From NCBI GenBank assembly GCA_964531025.1, contig CAZHDY010000001.1, positions 1,674,001-1,738,000 of the forward strand: a stretch of DNA of 64,000 nucleotides, written 5' to 3'. A program made the translations under genes and the position numbers. The notes under the pieces were generated by a model, which saw only the letters and a list, made by a program, of their open reading frames with translations, searched no databases and had not been told where the DNA came from. Below, piece by piece: positions 40,977 through 49,150 of this stretch (position 1 is its first letter; each line of letters begins with the position of its first letter). This stretch comes from CALMEC01 sp964531025 (GTDB taxonomy: Bacteria; Actinomycetota; Thermoleophilia; Miltoncostaeales; Miltoncostaeaceae).

Positions 40977-42266
40977 ATGCGGAGAGCTCGATCCATCACC
41001 GTCGTGCTCACGCTGACCATCGGTCTGATGAGTGTCTCCACGAGCGCATTGGCTGAGACCAACCCGACGCCTCAGGCGGTCGGGATGAACGCCACCTGGA
41101 TGCAGTACCTCCCTCCTCCTGCAACGAATCCCGCTATCTGCGTGGTGGACACAGGGGTGGACATCACGCCGGACACCGCGCCGATCCTCGTGGATCGGCT
41201 TTCTGTCACGGCTGATCAGGGCGTTGACGACACTGCTCCAGAGAGTGGTCACGGCACCATCGTCGCGTCTCTGATCGGCGCGCCCCGGAACGGGGTGGGC
41301 GGCGTCGGCCTTTGGCCACATGCGCGGGTCGTTAGCGTTCGCGCCACCGACCATGCGTCGAACTTTGTGTGGCAGCGGTACGCCGTTGCGTTATCCACCT
41401 GTGCAAAGGTATCCGGCGTTCGCGTGGTCAATCTGAGCGTTGCAGGGGAGGATCCCGGACCGGAGAAGCGACCATTGTTCGAGGATGTGGTTGCATCTCT
41501 TCGTGGCCAGGGGATCATCGTCGTCGCTGCTGCCGGGAACGAACGAGGATCGCTGCTGTTCCCGGCATCAGCTGCCGGCGTGGTGCCGGTTGCCGCCAAT
41601 CAGAACGGAGGGTCGCTTTGCGCGTCGTCGTCCCGACGTTCCGGCGTGCTTTCCGCACCGGGTTGTGACGTCGTGGGATCGGGGCGCAGCGGCCGCGAAG
41701 TCACCGTTGACGGGGCGAGTTTTGCCAGTCCGATGGCGACTACGATCATTGCCTCATTGCTCGCCTATCGTCCGGATCTCACGTCTCAACAGGTTGAGGA
41801 CGTCATCTATGCGACGGGCCGTCAGCAAGACGACGGCTCTCGGGCCATTGATGCCGAGGCGGCCTTTCGCGCTGCGGGAATGGGTGCCATGGTTGAGCAG
41901 GCAACGAGTGCGAGAGAAGTGGAAGGTGTTGGTGGTTCAGCGACTCGAAGCGGGACTGCGACGGCTTCTACCCATCACCGTCCGGTGGCCGCCCCGCGGA
42001 TACGGTGGGTAAAGGTCCAACGGCATCACGTTGTCATCCGTCTTCGGGAGCCGGCTCCGAAGGGGCAACGAATCCTGTTGCTCGGACGCCGTGCCCGGAT
42101 GCTGAATACGACGACGATTCGAGCTCCACGTGTGAACAATCGATGGAAACTCAGCATCCTCTCTGTTGAAACGACGACAAAGAATCGAAGCCGAGCACAG
42201 GATCTGGTGATTCCTCGTTACATCCCTGCCATTGCACGGTCGTCCTCCAACGAACGCTCGTCGTAG
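40977..42266 (+). CDS. Secreted S8 (subtilisin-like) serine protease
   Basis: A 429-residue exported subtilase. The signal peptide ends near residue 26. The triad is Asp58 (CVVDTGVD), His92 (SGHGTIVASL) and Ser248 (GASFASPM); the oxyanion Asn is in AAAGNERG. There is no obvious propeptide between signal and domain. A beta-rich tail of about 100 residues follows (VKVQRHHVVIRLREPAP). The gene starts six bases after the upstream stop. It could process the surface proteins or the sigma-fusion tail; this is inferred from clustering. Confidence 0.9.
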   Translation: MRRARSITVVLTLTIGLMSVSTSALAETNPTPQAVGMNATWMQYLPPPATNPAICVVDTGVDITPDTAPILVDRLSVTADQGVDDTAPESGHGTIVASLIGAPRNGVGGVGLWPHARVVSVRATDHASNFVWQRYAVALSTCAKVSGVRVVNLSVAGEDPGPEKRPLFEDVVASLRGQGIIVVAAAGNERGSLLFPASAAGVVPVAANQNGGSLCASSSRRSGVLSAPGCDVVGSGRSGREVTVDGASFASPMATTIIASLLAYRPDLTSQQVEDVIYATGRQQDDGSRAIDAEAAFRAAGMGAMVEQATSAREVEGVGGSATRSGTATASTHHRPVAAPRIRWVKVQRHHVVIRLREPAPKGQRILLLGRRARMLNTTTIRAPRVNNRWKLSILSVETTTKNRSRAQDLVIPRYIPAIARSSSNERSS

Positions 42267-42282
42267 TCGGCAGACTTCCGAT

Positions 42283-43692
42283 ATGAGACGTCGGCTCCTC
42301 TTCCGTCTGTGCGGTTTTACGGTGTTCCTTCTCGTGATTGGGACAGGAACCGCAAGCGCGGGGAGGTACGCCGTCCACGCATGTGGCACATCGTCTTCAG
42401 AGCGCAACGGTATGAACAACTCGTGGGAGGTCGCTTACGCGAACCCGACGGAGATCGTCGTGGCGCAAGATTGTCCTGCGGGTGCGTCCGCGCTGAGCGG
42501 GATGTATGCCGCGGCACCGGCTGATTCCGGGAGTGTGCCTCCTGGCGTGCGCGGTGAGTGGCGGTTCGTGTCACCTCCAGGCACCCAGATTGTGGCTGCT
42601 CGCTTGTTCGGCAGTCTTCAGACCGGTTTCGATGAGAACTGGCGAGCGTACATCCAGACTGACAAAGGCAATCTGCGCGTATGCAGCTTTCCGGTTTCAG
42701 GCGACATCTGTCAGAGCGGATCTGGTGGATTTCCGCTCACCGGTCCAGCTGTCGCGACGTTCGATGGATTAGGTGCGACATATCTCGGGGTCGGGATCCA
42801 GTGCGAGGGAGCATCGTGTATCAACGGTGCCAACTATCCGATGGCATTCGCCACCGTGCACCAGGCGTCCGTCACATTGGAGGATCTCAGCGCACCGGTC
42901 ATCGGGACGCCAAGCGGTCTGCTCACCGACGCGACGACCCCACACGCGGGCACCGTTGCGCTCACCACGGCGGTCTCCTCCGACCTCGGCGGCGGAGTGC
43001 GTCGCGTCAGACTTGTCGTTGATGGCACACCGTTGGGCGGCGGGTCACTGGTCGACGCCACCTGCGACTTCACCTTCCGGCAACCCTGTCCCAGCACCCT
43101 GGCGCCACAGACGCTCGCGTTCGATACTCGAGCGGTGGCGGATGGTGTTCACTCCGTCGCAGTGCGCGTCGAAGACGCAGGTGGCAATACCACCGACACG
43201 TCGACGTGGACGATCCGGGTGCAGAACACGTCGTCAGCCGGACCGGGAGGCCCTGGCTCGGGAGGTCCGCCCGCGGTGGATCCACCGATCGTCTGGGTAG
43301 ACACCGACAAGGACGGCATCCCTGATCACCTTGACCGGTGTTCGACTCAACTCGGCGGGGCGAACAACCACGGTTGCCCCCTTCACATCGACGGTCCGGT
43401 GCCCAAACGGACCAACGTCGTGGTGCCGACCGGGAAAGCCCGATATCACTCCGGCCACCGTGCCGTGCTCGTTCCCGTACGCAGTCTTCCCTGGGCGCGA
43501 ACCATCCTTGTGCGTGTTCGCAAGGGCAAGCAGGCGGCTCCTGCACGACTCGTTCGGGTACGGGCGAACAAGGGCATGGTCGTCATGCCGGTTCCTCGTG
43601 CGCTCCGCATCCCGACCCGGGTGGAGTGGCGACCGGTCGGTGAGAAACGCTGGCGATGGCAGGCCGTTCCTCGTAGCGGGGGTCGTCGATGA
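42283..43692 (+). CDS. Exported surface protein with thrombospondin-type-3-like motif
   Basis: A 469-residue exported protein. The signal peptide ends near residue 27 (TGTASAG). A Cys-containing N-terminal domain of about 170 residues follows (GEWRFVSPPGTQIVAARLFG). The next beta-sandwich (TVALTTAVSSDLGGGVRRVRL) is followed by DTDKDGIPDHLDRCSTQ, a calcium-binding thrombospondin type 3-like repeat, and a basic C-terminal beta domain. The N-terminal type is common in exported proteins of this lineage. The stop overlaps the next start (ATGA). Confidence 0.75.
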   Translation: MRRRLLFRLCGFTVFLLVIGTGTASAGRYAVHACGTSSSERNGMNNSWEVAYANPTEIVVAQDCPAGASALSGMYAAAPADSGSVPPGVRGEWRFVSPPGTQIVAARLFGSLQTGFDENWRAYIQTDKGNLRVCSFPVSGDICQSGSGGFPLTGPAVATFDGLGATYLGVGIQCEGASCINGANYPMAFATVHQASVTLEDLSAPVIGTPSGLLTDATTPHAGTVALTTAVSSDLGGGVRRVRLVVDGTPLGGGSLVDATCDFTFRQPCPSTLAPQTLAFDTRAVADGVHSVAVRVEDAGGNTTDTSTWTIRVQNTSSAGPGGPGSGGPPAVDPPIVWVDTDKDGIPDHLDRCSTQLGGANNHGCPLHIDGPVPKRTNVVVPTGKARYHSGHRAVLVPVRSLPWARTILVRVRKGKQAAPARLVRVRANKGMVVMPVPRALRIPTRVEWRPVGEKRWRWQAVPRSGGRR

Positions 43693-43979
43693 GTTCGATC
43701 TCTGTCTCATCAAGTGTGACCTCGCGCGACGGAGGCCTGATCGCGGCATCCATCGGCGCGCCGGCGGCCGGACTGGCAATGGCAGTGAGCAACGAGAACC
43801 TGCTGATACCGCTCGTCCTCGGGGTCATCGTGCCGTTGCTCCTTGTGCTGCACGGGAGCATCAGGGTGGTGGCGTCAGAGCGTCGTTCCCTGGGCGTCTG
43901 GCTGTCGTTCGTGGTTCCGGGGGTGATGTTCACGACCGTGATGGCGTATCTCGTCACGCGGCCGAGCCTTGTCGGATAG
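43689..43979 (+). CDS. Small membrane protein closing the sigma-fusion locus
   Basis: A 96-residue protein with three hydrophobic segments (AASIGAPAAGLAMAV, LLIPLVLGVIVPLLLVL, LSFVVPGVMFTTVMAYLV) and short basic loops. No family is known. Its ATG overlaps the stop of the surface-protein gene, so it belongs to that operon. Confidence 0.65.
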   Translation: MSSISVSSSVTSRDGGLIAASIGAPAAGLAMAVSNENLLIPLVLGVIVPLLLVLHGSIRVVASERRSLGVWLSFVVPGVMFTTVMAYLVTRPSLVG

Positions 43980-43995
43980 GCGCCCGGTTCCTCGA

Positions 43996-44469
43996 TCAGT
44001 GCGCGTGCTTGTGCTGGCACTCCCAGCCCGCCGGCATGGCACCCGACTCGATGAAGGCGCGTAGCTCAGCCGACGCCCTGGCATGCAGGGTCGCGTCGGC
44101 CTCTGGGTAGAGGATCTGCTCCTCCTTCGGATTGTGTGCGCCGATCTGAGCCGCCAGGTCTGAGCACAGGCCCTTCACGCGGCGGTCTCGGCCGCCGGCC
44201 CGCACGAGGGGCTCGAGCCGCTCCATGATCTGCCACATACGGCCGTGCTCCAGCAGCATCACCATCACCGGGCCGAAGAACCCGCCGTCCTTGAGCGGCG
44301 GGAAGAGGAACGCCTCCTCCAGGTAGATGTGCCGCCGCAGCGCCGCCATGGCGTCAAGCATCGCGTCCACCGGGGGCTGCCCCGTCTCCAGGCCCGTGGT
44401 GAATGCCTCGATCCCGGCGTCGATGTCGTCGTGCTCGCGCTCCAGCGCCTCGGCCAATGTCTCCGTCAT
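43996..44469 (-). CDS. Hemerythrin HHE-domain protein
   Basis: A 157-residue four-helix protein with the di-iron ligand pattern REHDDIDAG, LRRHIYLEEAFLFPP, LLEHGRMWQIM and HNPKEEQILYPE. It may bind oxygen or nitric oxide, or respond to redox stress. GGAGGGGG lies about 5 nt before the ATG, so the start is firm. It is downstream of the NrtR-like gene on the same strand but is separated from it by a terminator. Confidence 0.88.
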   Translation of the reverse strand: MTETLAEALEREHDDIDAGIEAFTTGLETGQPPVDAMLDAMAALRRHIYLEEAFLFPPLKDGGFFGPVMVMLLEHGRMWQIMERLEPLVRAGGRDRRVKGLCSDLAAQIGAHNPKEEQILYPEADATLHARASAELRAFIESGAMPAGWECQHKHAH

Positions 44470-44709
44470 CGGACCCCCTCCCGCGGTTTGCTCCAAGCCG
44501 ATATAGAACAACTCTACGCTTAGGGTGCTCGAACGATCAACAGACATCACGACCGTCGTTCAGCCTGCACGTCGTCCGGCGAATGTGCGGGGCCGCTCGC
44601 AGCTCGGCGGCCCTCGAGACTCATGACGGTGTCACTGCGCGCTTGGCAGCGGATGAGGACAGAAGCGTGCAGGAAGAACTAGGCGTGCCACTTCCGTGTC
44701 GCCCGACCA

Positions 44710-44733
44710 GCCAGGACAGGCGCCCGTCCTGGC
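44710..44733 (-). terminator. Terminator of the NrtR-like gene
   Basis: The arms GCCAGGAC (44710-44717) and GTCCTGGC (44726-44733) form a perfect 8-bp stem, 20 nt after the stop codon on the minus strand. No T-run is present. The rest of 44470-44752 shows no gene. Confidence 0.65.
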
Positions 44734-44752
44734 CTTGAGATCGCTGGCCCGG

Positions 44753-45433
44753 CTACTCCCGTGGGGGTCGCAGCACGGCGAACGGGTCGGTGACCTCCAG
44801 CTCGCGTGAGCGGAAGCGGAACTCCGCCGCCGGGCGGCCACCCCCGGCGCCTGACGGGCGCCGATCGCCGGTGGGCTCCAGTTCTCCCCGTCGCACGAGC
44901 ACCCGCTGCAGGTTGGTCGCCGATACGGGGTGCCCCAGGGCCGCGCGGTAGATGTCGCGCAGCTCGCTCATGGTGAAGGTGGGAGGGGAGAGCGCGAAGC
45001 CGATGTTGGTGTACGACAGCTTGGCGCGCAGGCGCTCGCGCGCCGTGAGCACGATGTCCTCGTGGTCGAACGCCATCGTGGGATGGCCGTCCACCGGATG
45101 CCAGCGGGTGTCGTCCGGCAGGCTCGGGTCGAGATCGCTCGCGACCACGCCCATGTAGCCGGTCATCACCTCCCACGCGCCGGGATGGCGGGCCGGGTCG
45201 CTCCACGTGCCCAGCTGCTCCATATGGGCCACCTCGCGCAGGTCCACCTTCGTCGCGAGATGCCGTCGGATCGAGCGTTCCAGGTCCTCGTCCGGCGCCA
45301 GATATCCGCCGGGTAGCGCCCACTTCCCGGCCTCAGGCGGCTTGGCTCGCTGCCACGCCAGCACCTGGAGGATGCCGTCGCGCACCTGGAAGATTGCAGC
45401 ACTTGTGACCTGGGAGGGGGCGGGAAATTGCAT
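44753..45433 (-). CDS. nrtR: NrtR-type Nudix-related regulator of NAD synthesis
   Basis: A 226-residue protein with a Nudix domain (about 8-140) followed by a winged-helix region (TMSELRDIYRAALGHPVSATNLQRVLVRRGEL split). The Nudix box runs from GGYLAPDEDLERSIRRHLATK: the catalytic Glu residues of REUXEE are replaced by His/Thr/Lys, as expected for a sensor that binds ADP-ribose or NAD-related ligands without cutting. It is divergent from nadB-nadC-nadA, and a 21-bp palindrome lies over their starts. ATG at 45433 is chosen; 45451 and 45454 are other candidates, but they overlap the palindrome side. Confidence 0.85.
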   Translation of the reverse strand: MQFPAPSQVTSAAIFQVRDGILQVLAWQRAKPPEAGKWALPGGYLAPDEDLERSIRRHLATKVDLREVAHMEQLGTWSDPARHPGAWEVMTGYMGVVASDLDPSLPDDTRWHPVDGHPTMAFDHEDIVLTARERLRAKLSYTNIGFALSPPTFTMSELRDIYRAALGHPVSATNLQRVLVRRGELEPTGDRRPSGAGGGRPAAEFRFRSRELEVTDPFAVLRPPRE

Positions 45434-45439
45434 GTCTGG

Positions 45440-45445
45440 TAAACT
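45440..45445 (+). promoter_or_regulatory. -10 box of nadB
   Basis: TAAACT matches TANNNT and ends seven bases before the nadB ATG, so the nad transcript is probably leaderless. No ribosome site precedes the ATG. Confidence 0.5.
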
Positions 45446-45452
45446 TCGCATC

Positions 45453-46886
45453 ATGTTTTCGACTGAAAGTCGCAAACTAGCGACCGAGCCCCGCAAAGGC
45501 AACCCTCCGATCATCGTCGTCGGAGCGGGTATCGCTGGTCTTCAGGCGGCCCTGATTGCGGCTGAGCGCAGTGACGTGCTGCTCATCAGTGCCGGTGCGG
45601 TCGACCACTCCAACAGCTCGCGCGCCCAGGGCGGCATCGCCGCCGCCATCGGACCGGACGACTCGATCGCGCTCCACGAGGCCGACACCCACGCGGCCGG
45701 GCGCGGCCTCTGCCGGCCGAGCGCGGTCAGCATGCTCGTGGCCGAGGCACCCGAGCGCATCCAGGATCTGCGCGACCTCGGTGCCGACTTCGAGGACGAC
45801 CTCGGTCTGGAGGGCGGCCACTCACGCAACCGCATCGTGCACGCGGGCGGTGCGGCCACCGGATCGCACGTCTCGCGCGTCCTCGCCGCCGCCGTGACGG
45901 CCACACCCCAGATCGATATCCAGACCGGCATCCGGGTACGCGGCATCTGGGTGGAGGACGGCGTCTGTGTCGGTGTCCTCACCGCCGAGGGGGGCATCGC
46001 GGGCAGCGCGACCATCCTCGCCACCGGCGGTGCCGGCGGCCTGTGGAGCCGCACCACCAATGCGCCCACCGCGACCGGCGGTGGTATCGCCGCGGCCTAC
46101 CACGCGGGTGCCGAGGTCGCCGACATGGAGTTCACGCAGTTCCACCCCACGGCGCTCGTCGGAACCTCGCTCCTTCTGTCGGAGGCCCTGAGGGGCGCCG
46201 GCGCCACGTTGCTCGACGACCGTGGCGAGCGCTTCGTCGAGGAGCTCGCGCCCCGCGACGTCGTGGCCCGTGCCATCAACGACCAGCCGGGACAGGTCAC
46301 CCTCGACCTGCGCGCCATTGACCGCGCGCGGTTCAACGGGCTCATGGAGCAGGTGCAGGCCGAGTCGGGGCTCGACCCGGCCACGACGCCCATCCCTGTG
46401 TCACCGGCGGCCCACTACTTCATCGGTGGCATCGTCACCGACCTCGACGGGCAGAGCACGCTCGACCGGCTTTATGCGGCGGGTGAGTGCTCCACCACCG
46501 GCGTCCACGGCGCCAACCGGCTGGCATCCAACTCGCTGCTGGAGTGCCTGGTGTTCGGTCGCCGAGCGGCGCTTCACGCCACCGACCGCGAGCCGCTCAC
46601 GGCACCCGCAGGCCCTCCGCCCGCCTTTGTCTCGGAACCGCCGCCCCCGCAGGAGGTGAAAGAGGCGCTGTGGCGCGACGCCGGCCTCGTGCGCTCGTCG
46701 GACCGGCTGCGCACTCTCACCCGCCTGCCGCACACCGTCGTGCGGCTGATCGCCGAAGCTGCGCTCATGCGCGAGGAGAGCCGGGGCGTGCACTACCGCA
46801 GCGACTTCGACACCGAGGACGACGCCTTCCGCAAGCACATCGTGCAGCGCGTGAACCGCGAACCCGAACTCGTGGAGTGGGCATGA
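45453..46886 (+). CDS. nadB: L-aspartate oxidase NadB
   Basis: A 477-residue FAD enzyme, the first step of NAD synthesis from aspartate. The FAD fingerprint VVGAGIAGLQAALIA begins after a 20-residue extension. SSRAQGGIAAAIG is the substrate loop. ATGGAGGLW, the active-site DMEFTQFHPTA, and GECSTTGVHGANRLASNSLLE are family hallmarks. ATG at 45453 is the only start; the extension overlaps the palindromic operator. The stop overlaps nadC (ATGA). Confidence 0.95.
   Translation: MFSTESRKLATEPRKGNPPIIVVGAGIAGLQAALIAAERSDVLLISAGAVDHSNSSRAQGGIAAAIGPDDSIALHEADTHAAGRGLCRPSAVSMLVAEAPERIQDLRDLGADFEDDLGLEGGHSRNRIVHAGGAATGSHVSRVLAAAVTATPQIDIQTGIRVRGIWVEDGVCVGVLTAEGGIAGSATILATGGAGGLWSRTTNAPTATGGGIAAAYHAGAEVADMEFTQFHPTALVGTSLLLSEALRGAGATLLDDRGERFVEELAPRDVVARAINDQPGQVTLDLRAIDRARFNGLMEQVQAESGLDPATTPIPVSPAAHYFIGGIVTDLDGQSTLDRLYAAGECSTTGVHGANRLASNSLLECLVFGRRAALHATDREPLTAPAGPPPAFVSEPPPPQEVKEALWRDAGLVRSSDRLRTLTRLPHTVVRLIAEAALMREESRGVHYRSDFDTEDDAFRKHIVQRVNREPELVEWA
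45456..45476. promoter_or_regulatory. 21-bp palindrome, candidate NrtR operator
   Basis: TTTTCGACT, GAA, then AGTCGCAAA form an inverted repeat with 8 of 9 arm bases matching. It covers bases +4 to +24 of a leaderless nadB message and lies between the divergent nrtR and nadB genes. Confidence 0.65.
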
Positions 46887-47734
46887 CCACCGTGGACGCC
46901 ACGCTCACGGCCGACGCCATGCGCATCGTCGATCTGGCCCTCGAGGAGGACCTCGGATCGGGTGATGTCACGAGCCTGGCCACGATTCCCGCCGATGTCA
47001 CCTGCACGGCCACGCTCCTCGCCAAGGAGGAGGGCGTCGTGGCCGGCCTGCCGGTCGTCGCCGAGGTCTGCCGGCGCGTCGATCCGACCATTTCGGTGGA
47101 GCTGGTCGCCGCGGACGGAGACCGCATCACCGAGATCCCGACGGTGCTCGCCCGGCTGGAGGGACCCGCGCGCGGCATCCTGGCCGCCGAGCGGACCATC
47201 CTCAACCTCCTGGGGCGCCTCTGCGGGGTCGCCACCGCCACCCGCCGCTACGTCGACGCGGTCGCCGGAACCGGCGCCGGAATCCTCGACACCCGCAAGA
47301 CGCTGCCCGGCCATCGGCTGCTCGAGAAGTACGCCGTCGCCTGCGGCGGGGGTGTCAATCACCGGATCGGTTTGTACGACGCGATCCTCATCAAGGACAA
47401 TCACCTGGACATCGCGGGCGGCGTCACGGCCGCGGTACAGGCGGCGCGGGCCGCATATCCGGACCTTAACCTCACGGTCGAGGTCGAAACGGACGATCAG
47501 CTCCGTGATGCGATCGACAGCGGAGCCCAGCGAATCATGCTCGACAACATGTCACCCGAGCGCATGCGGACGGCCGTAGCGCTCGTGGCAGGACGCGCCG
47601 AGGTCGAGGCCTCGGGCGGGATCACCCTCGACAACGTGCGGGAGGTGGCAGAGACGGGAGTCGATGTCATCTCGATCGGCGCGATCACCCATTCGGCCAC
47701 CTGGCTGGACGTCTCACTGGAGGTACACCGATGA
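46883..47734 (+). CDS. nadC: Nicotinate-nucleotide pyrophosphorylase NadC
   Basis: A 283-residue quinolinate phosphoribosyltransferase that makes nicotinate mononucleotide from quinolinate and PRPP. EEDLGSGDVTS, AERTILNLLGRLCGVAT, ILDTRKTLPGHRLLEKYAV, KDNHLDIAGG and the C-terminal EASGGITLDNVREVAETGVD are the family motifs. It is coupled by ATGA to nadB and nadA. Confidence 0.96.
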   Translation: MTTVDATLTADAMRIVDLALEEDLGSGDVTSLATIPADVTCTATLLAKEEGVVAGLPVVAEVCRRVDPTISVELVAADGDRITEIPTVLARLEGPARGILAAERTILNLLGRLCGVATATRRYVDAVAGTGAGILDTRKTLPGHRLLEKYAVACGGGVNHRIGLYDAILIKDNHLDIAGGVTAAVQAARAAYPDLNLTVEVETDDQLRDAIDSGAQRIMLDNMSPERMRTAVALVAGRAEVEASGGITLDNVREVAETGVDVISIGAITHSATWLDVSLEVHR

Positions 47735-48666
47735 CGACTGCGGAAATCACTCTCATCCAGGAGGAAGTACGCGCCCTGGCGCGTGAGCGCGGCGCGCTCC
47801 TCATCGCCCATAACTACCAGCTGCCCGAGGTCCAGGACGTCGCGGACTACGTCGGCGACTCGCTGGGGCTCTCCCGTCAGGCGGCGGCCACCGACAGTGA
47901 GGCCATCGTCTTCTGCGGGGTGCACTTCATGGCCGAGACCGCGAGCATCCTGTCGCCCGACAAGACCGTGCTCCTCCCCGACCTCGACGCCGGCTGCTCG
48001 CTGGCCGACTCCATCAACGCCGATCAGCTGCGCGCCTGGAAGGCCCAGCACCCCGGCGCCGTCGTCGTGAGCTACGTCAACACCACCGCCGAGGTGAAGG
48101 CCGAAAGCGACTACTGCTGCACCAGCGGCAATGCCAAGGCCGTCATCGAGGCCATCCCGGAGGACAAGGAGATCCTGTTCCTCCCCGACCAGTTCCTCGG
48201 CCTGTGGGTCGAGCGCATCACCGGTCGCAAGCTCAACAAGTGGCTCGGCGAGTGCCACGTGCACGCCGCCATCCACCCCGACGACATCGACGAGGCGCGC
48301 GCGAAGCACCCCGGTGCCGAGCTGCTCGTGCACCCCGAGTGCGGCTGCGCCAGCAAGTGCATGGCCTTCGCCGACAACCGCACGCACATCCTCTCCACCG
48401 AGAAGATGGTCAGCTACTCGAAGGAGTCGAAGGCCGACACCTTCCTCGTCGCCACCGAGAACGGGATCATGCACCGTCTCGCGAAGGACGTCCCCGAGAA
48501 GCGTTTCGAGGCCGTCTCCGAGAAGAACATCTGCAAGTTCATGAAGATGATCACCCTCGAGAAGGTCCGGGATGCGCTGCGCGACTGGAAGTACGAGGTG
48601 AAGGTACCCGAGGACGTCGCCGACAAGGCGCGCCTGTCGATCGAGCGGATGATCGCGATCGGTTGA
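47731..48666 (+). CDS. nadA: Quinolinate synthase NadA
   Basis: A 311-residue [4Fe-4S] enzyme that condenses iminoaspartate from NadB with dihydroxyacetone phosphate. AHNYQLPEVQDVADYVGDSL, VVSYVNTTAEVKAESDYCCTS and HPECGCASKCMAFAD match the family; cluster Cys candidates lie in VFCGVHFMAET, YCCTS and HPECG. ATG overlaps the nadC stop. A MITE-like element begins 74 bp after the stop and no terminator is evident. Confidence 0.96.
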   Translation: MTTAEITLIQEEVRALARERGALLIAHNYQLPEVQDVADYVGDSLGLSRQAAATDSEAIVFCGVHFMAETASILSPDKTVLLPDLDAGCSLADSINADQLRAWKAQHPGAVVVSYVNTTAEVKAESDYCCTSGNAKAVIEAIPEDKEILFLPDQFLGLWVERITGRKLNKWLGECHVHAAIHPDDIDEARAKHPGAELLVHPECGCASKCMAFADNRTHILSTEKMVSYSKESKADTFLVATENGIMHRLAKDVPEKRFEAVSEKNICKFMKMITLEKVRDALRDWKYEVKVPEDVADKARLSIERMIAIG

Positions 48667-48740
48667 GTCTCACCGCGTCGTCCCGGTGTTCGCGTCGGGA
48701 CGACGATTTGGGTTCCGGGAGCCGCTCTTTGTCGGCGCTC

Positions 48741-48904
48741 GATGGTTGATTCCATGGGATCGTGGATGTGGGGTGCGTTCCCGGTGGATGCGGGGTGCCG
48801 CCGGGCGCCGAAGGGCATGCTGGTTCGCCTGTTCGAGTCGCCCGGTGGCGCATCCGCGCCGCCGGGGACACGCACCACGCCGCGAGATCGTGGAATCAAC
48901 CATC
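48741..48904 (+). mobile_element. MITE-like terminal-inverted-repeat element, copy A
   Basis: A 164-bp element with perfect 14-bp inverted ends GATGGTTGATTCCA (48741-48754) and TGGAATCAACCATC (48891-48904). Inside, GGATGCG (48786) pairs with CGCATCC (48849), and CCGGGCG (48801) pairs with CGCCCGG (48839), so the strand folds into one long hairpin. Copy B at 34974-35135 is the reverse-orientation relative. No open gene or transposase lies within, so movement would need an enzyme in trans. Its right end touches the stop codon of the next minus-strand gene. Confidence 0.85.
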
Positions 48905-49146
48905 TAGGCGGCTGTCGGATGGGTTGCCGCGGCGATGGCTGCGACGAACGCGCCATAGGCCAGGCGTTCTGCCTCTGCCTCGTCCGGGGCCTCGACAGCG
49001 GCGGCGAGCGCCAGCTTGTTCGGCGTGCGCAGAATGCAAGGATCGATGAGGAGGGCATTCGCCATGGCGGCCTCCATGACGGCGTCCAACGCGTCGTCCG
49101 AGGCGAGGCCCGGGTACGGCATGGTGATGTCGACGTCGATGATCAT
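48904..49146 (-). CDS. Putative antitoxin partner of the HicA-like toxin
   Basis: An 80-residue protein that begins MIIDVDITMPYPGLASDDAL and is helix-rich (ALDAVMEAAMANALL, EAERLAYGAFVAAIAAA). It has no ribbon-helix-helix or helix-turn-helix that I can see and is not a classical HicB. It starts four bases after the toxin-like gene and should be co-translated with it. The stop codon TAG lies at the right end of the MITE-like element, so the present C-terminus may have been set by that insertion. Confidence 0.6.
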   Translation of the reverse strand: MIIDVDITMPYPGLASDDALDAVMEAAMANALLIDPCILRTPNKLALAAAVEAPDEAEAERLAYGAFVAAIAAATHPTAA

Positions 49147-49150
49147 GCGT

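Noticed and set aside
48819..48842. GTTCGAGTC inside repeat element A, like the T-loop of a tRNA
   Set aside because: The rest of a cloverleaf is missing, and the base positions differ in copy B; better explained by the element's own hairpin.
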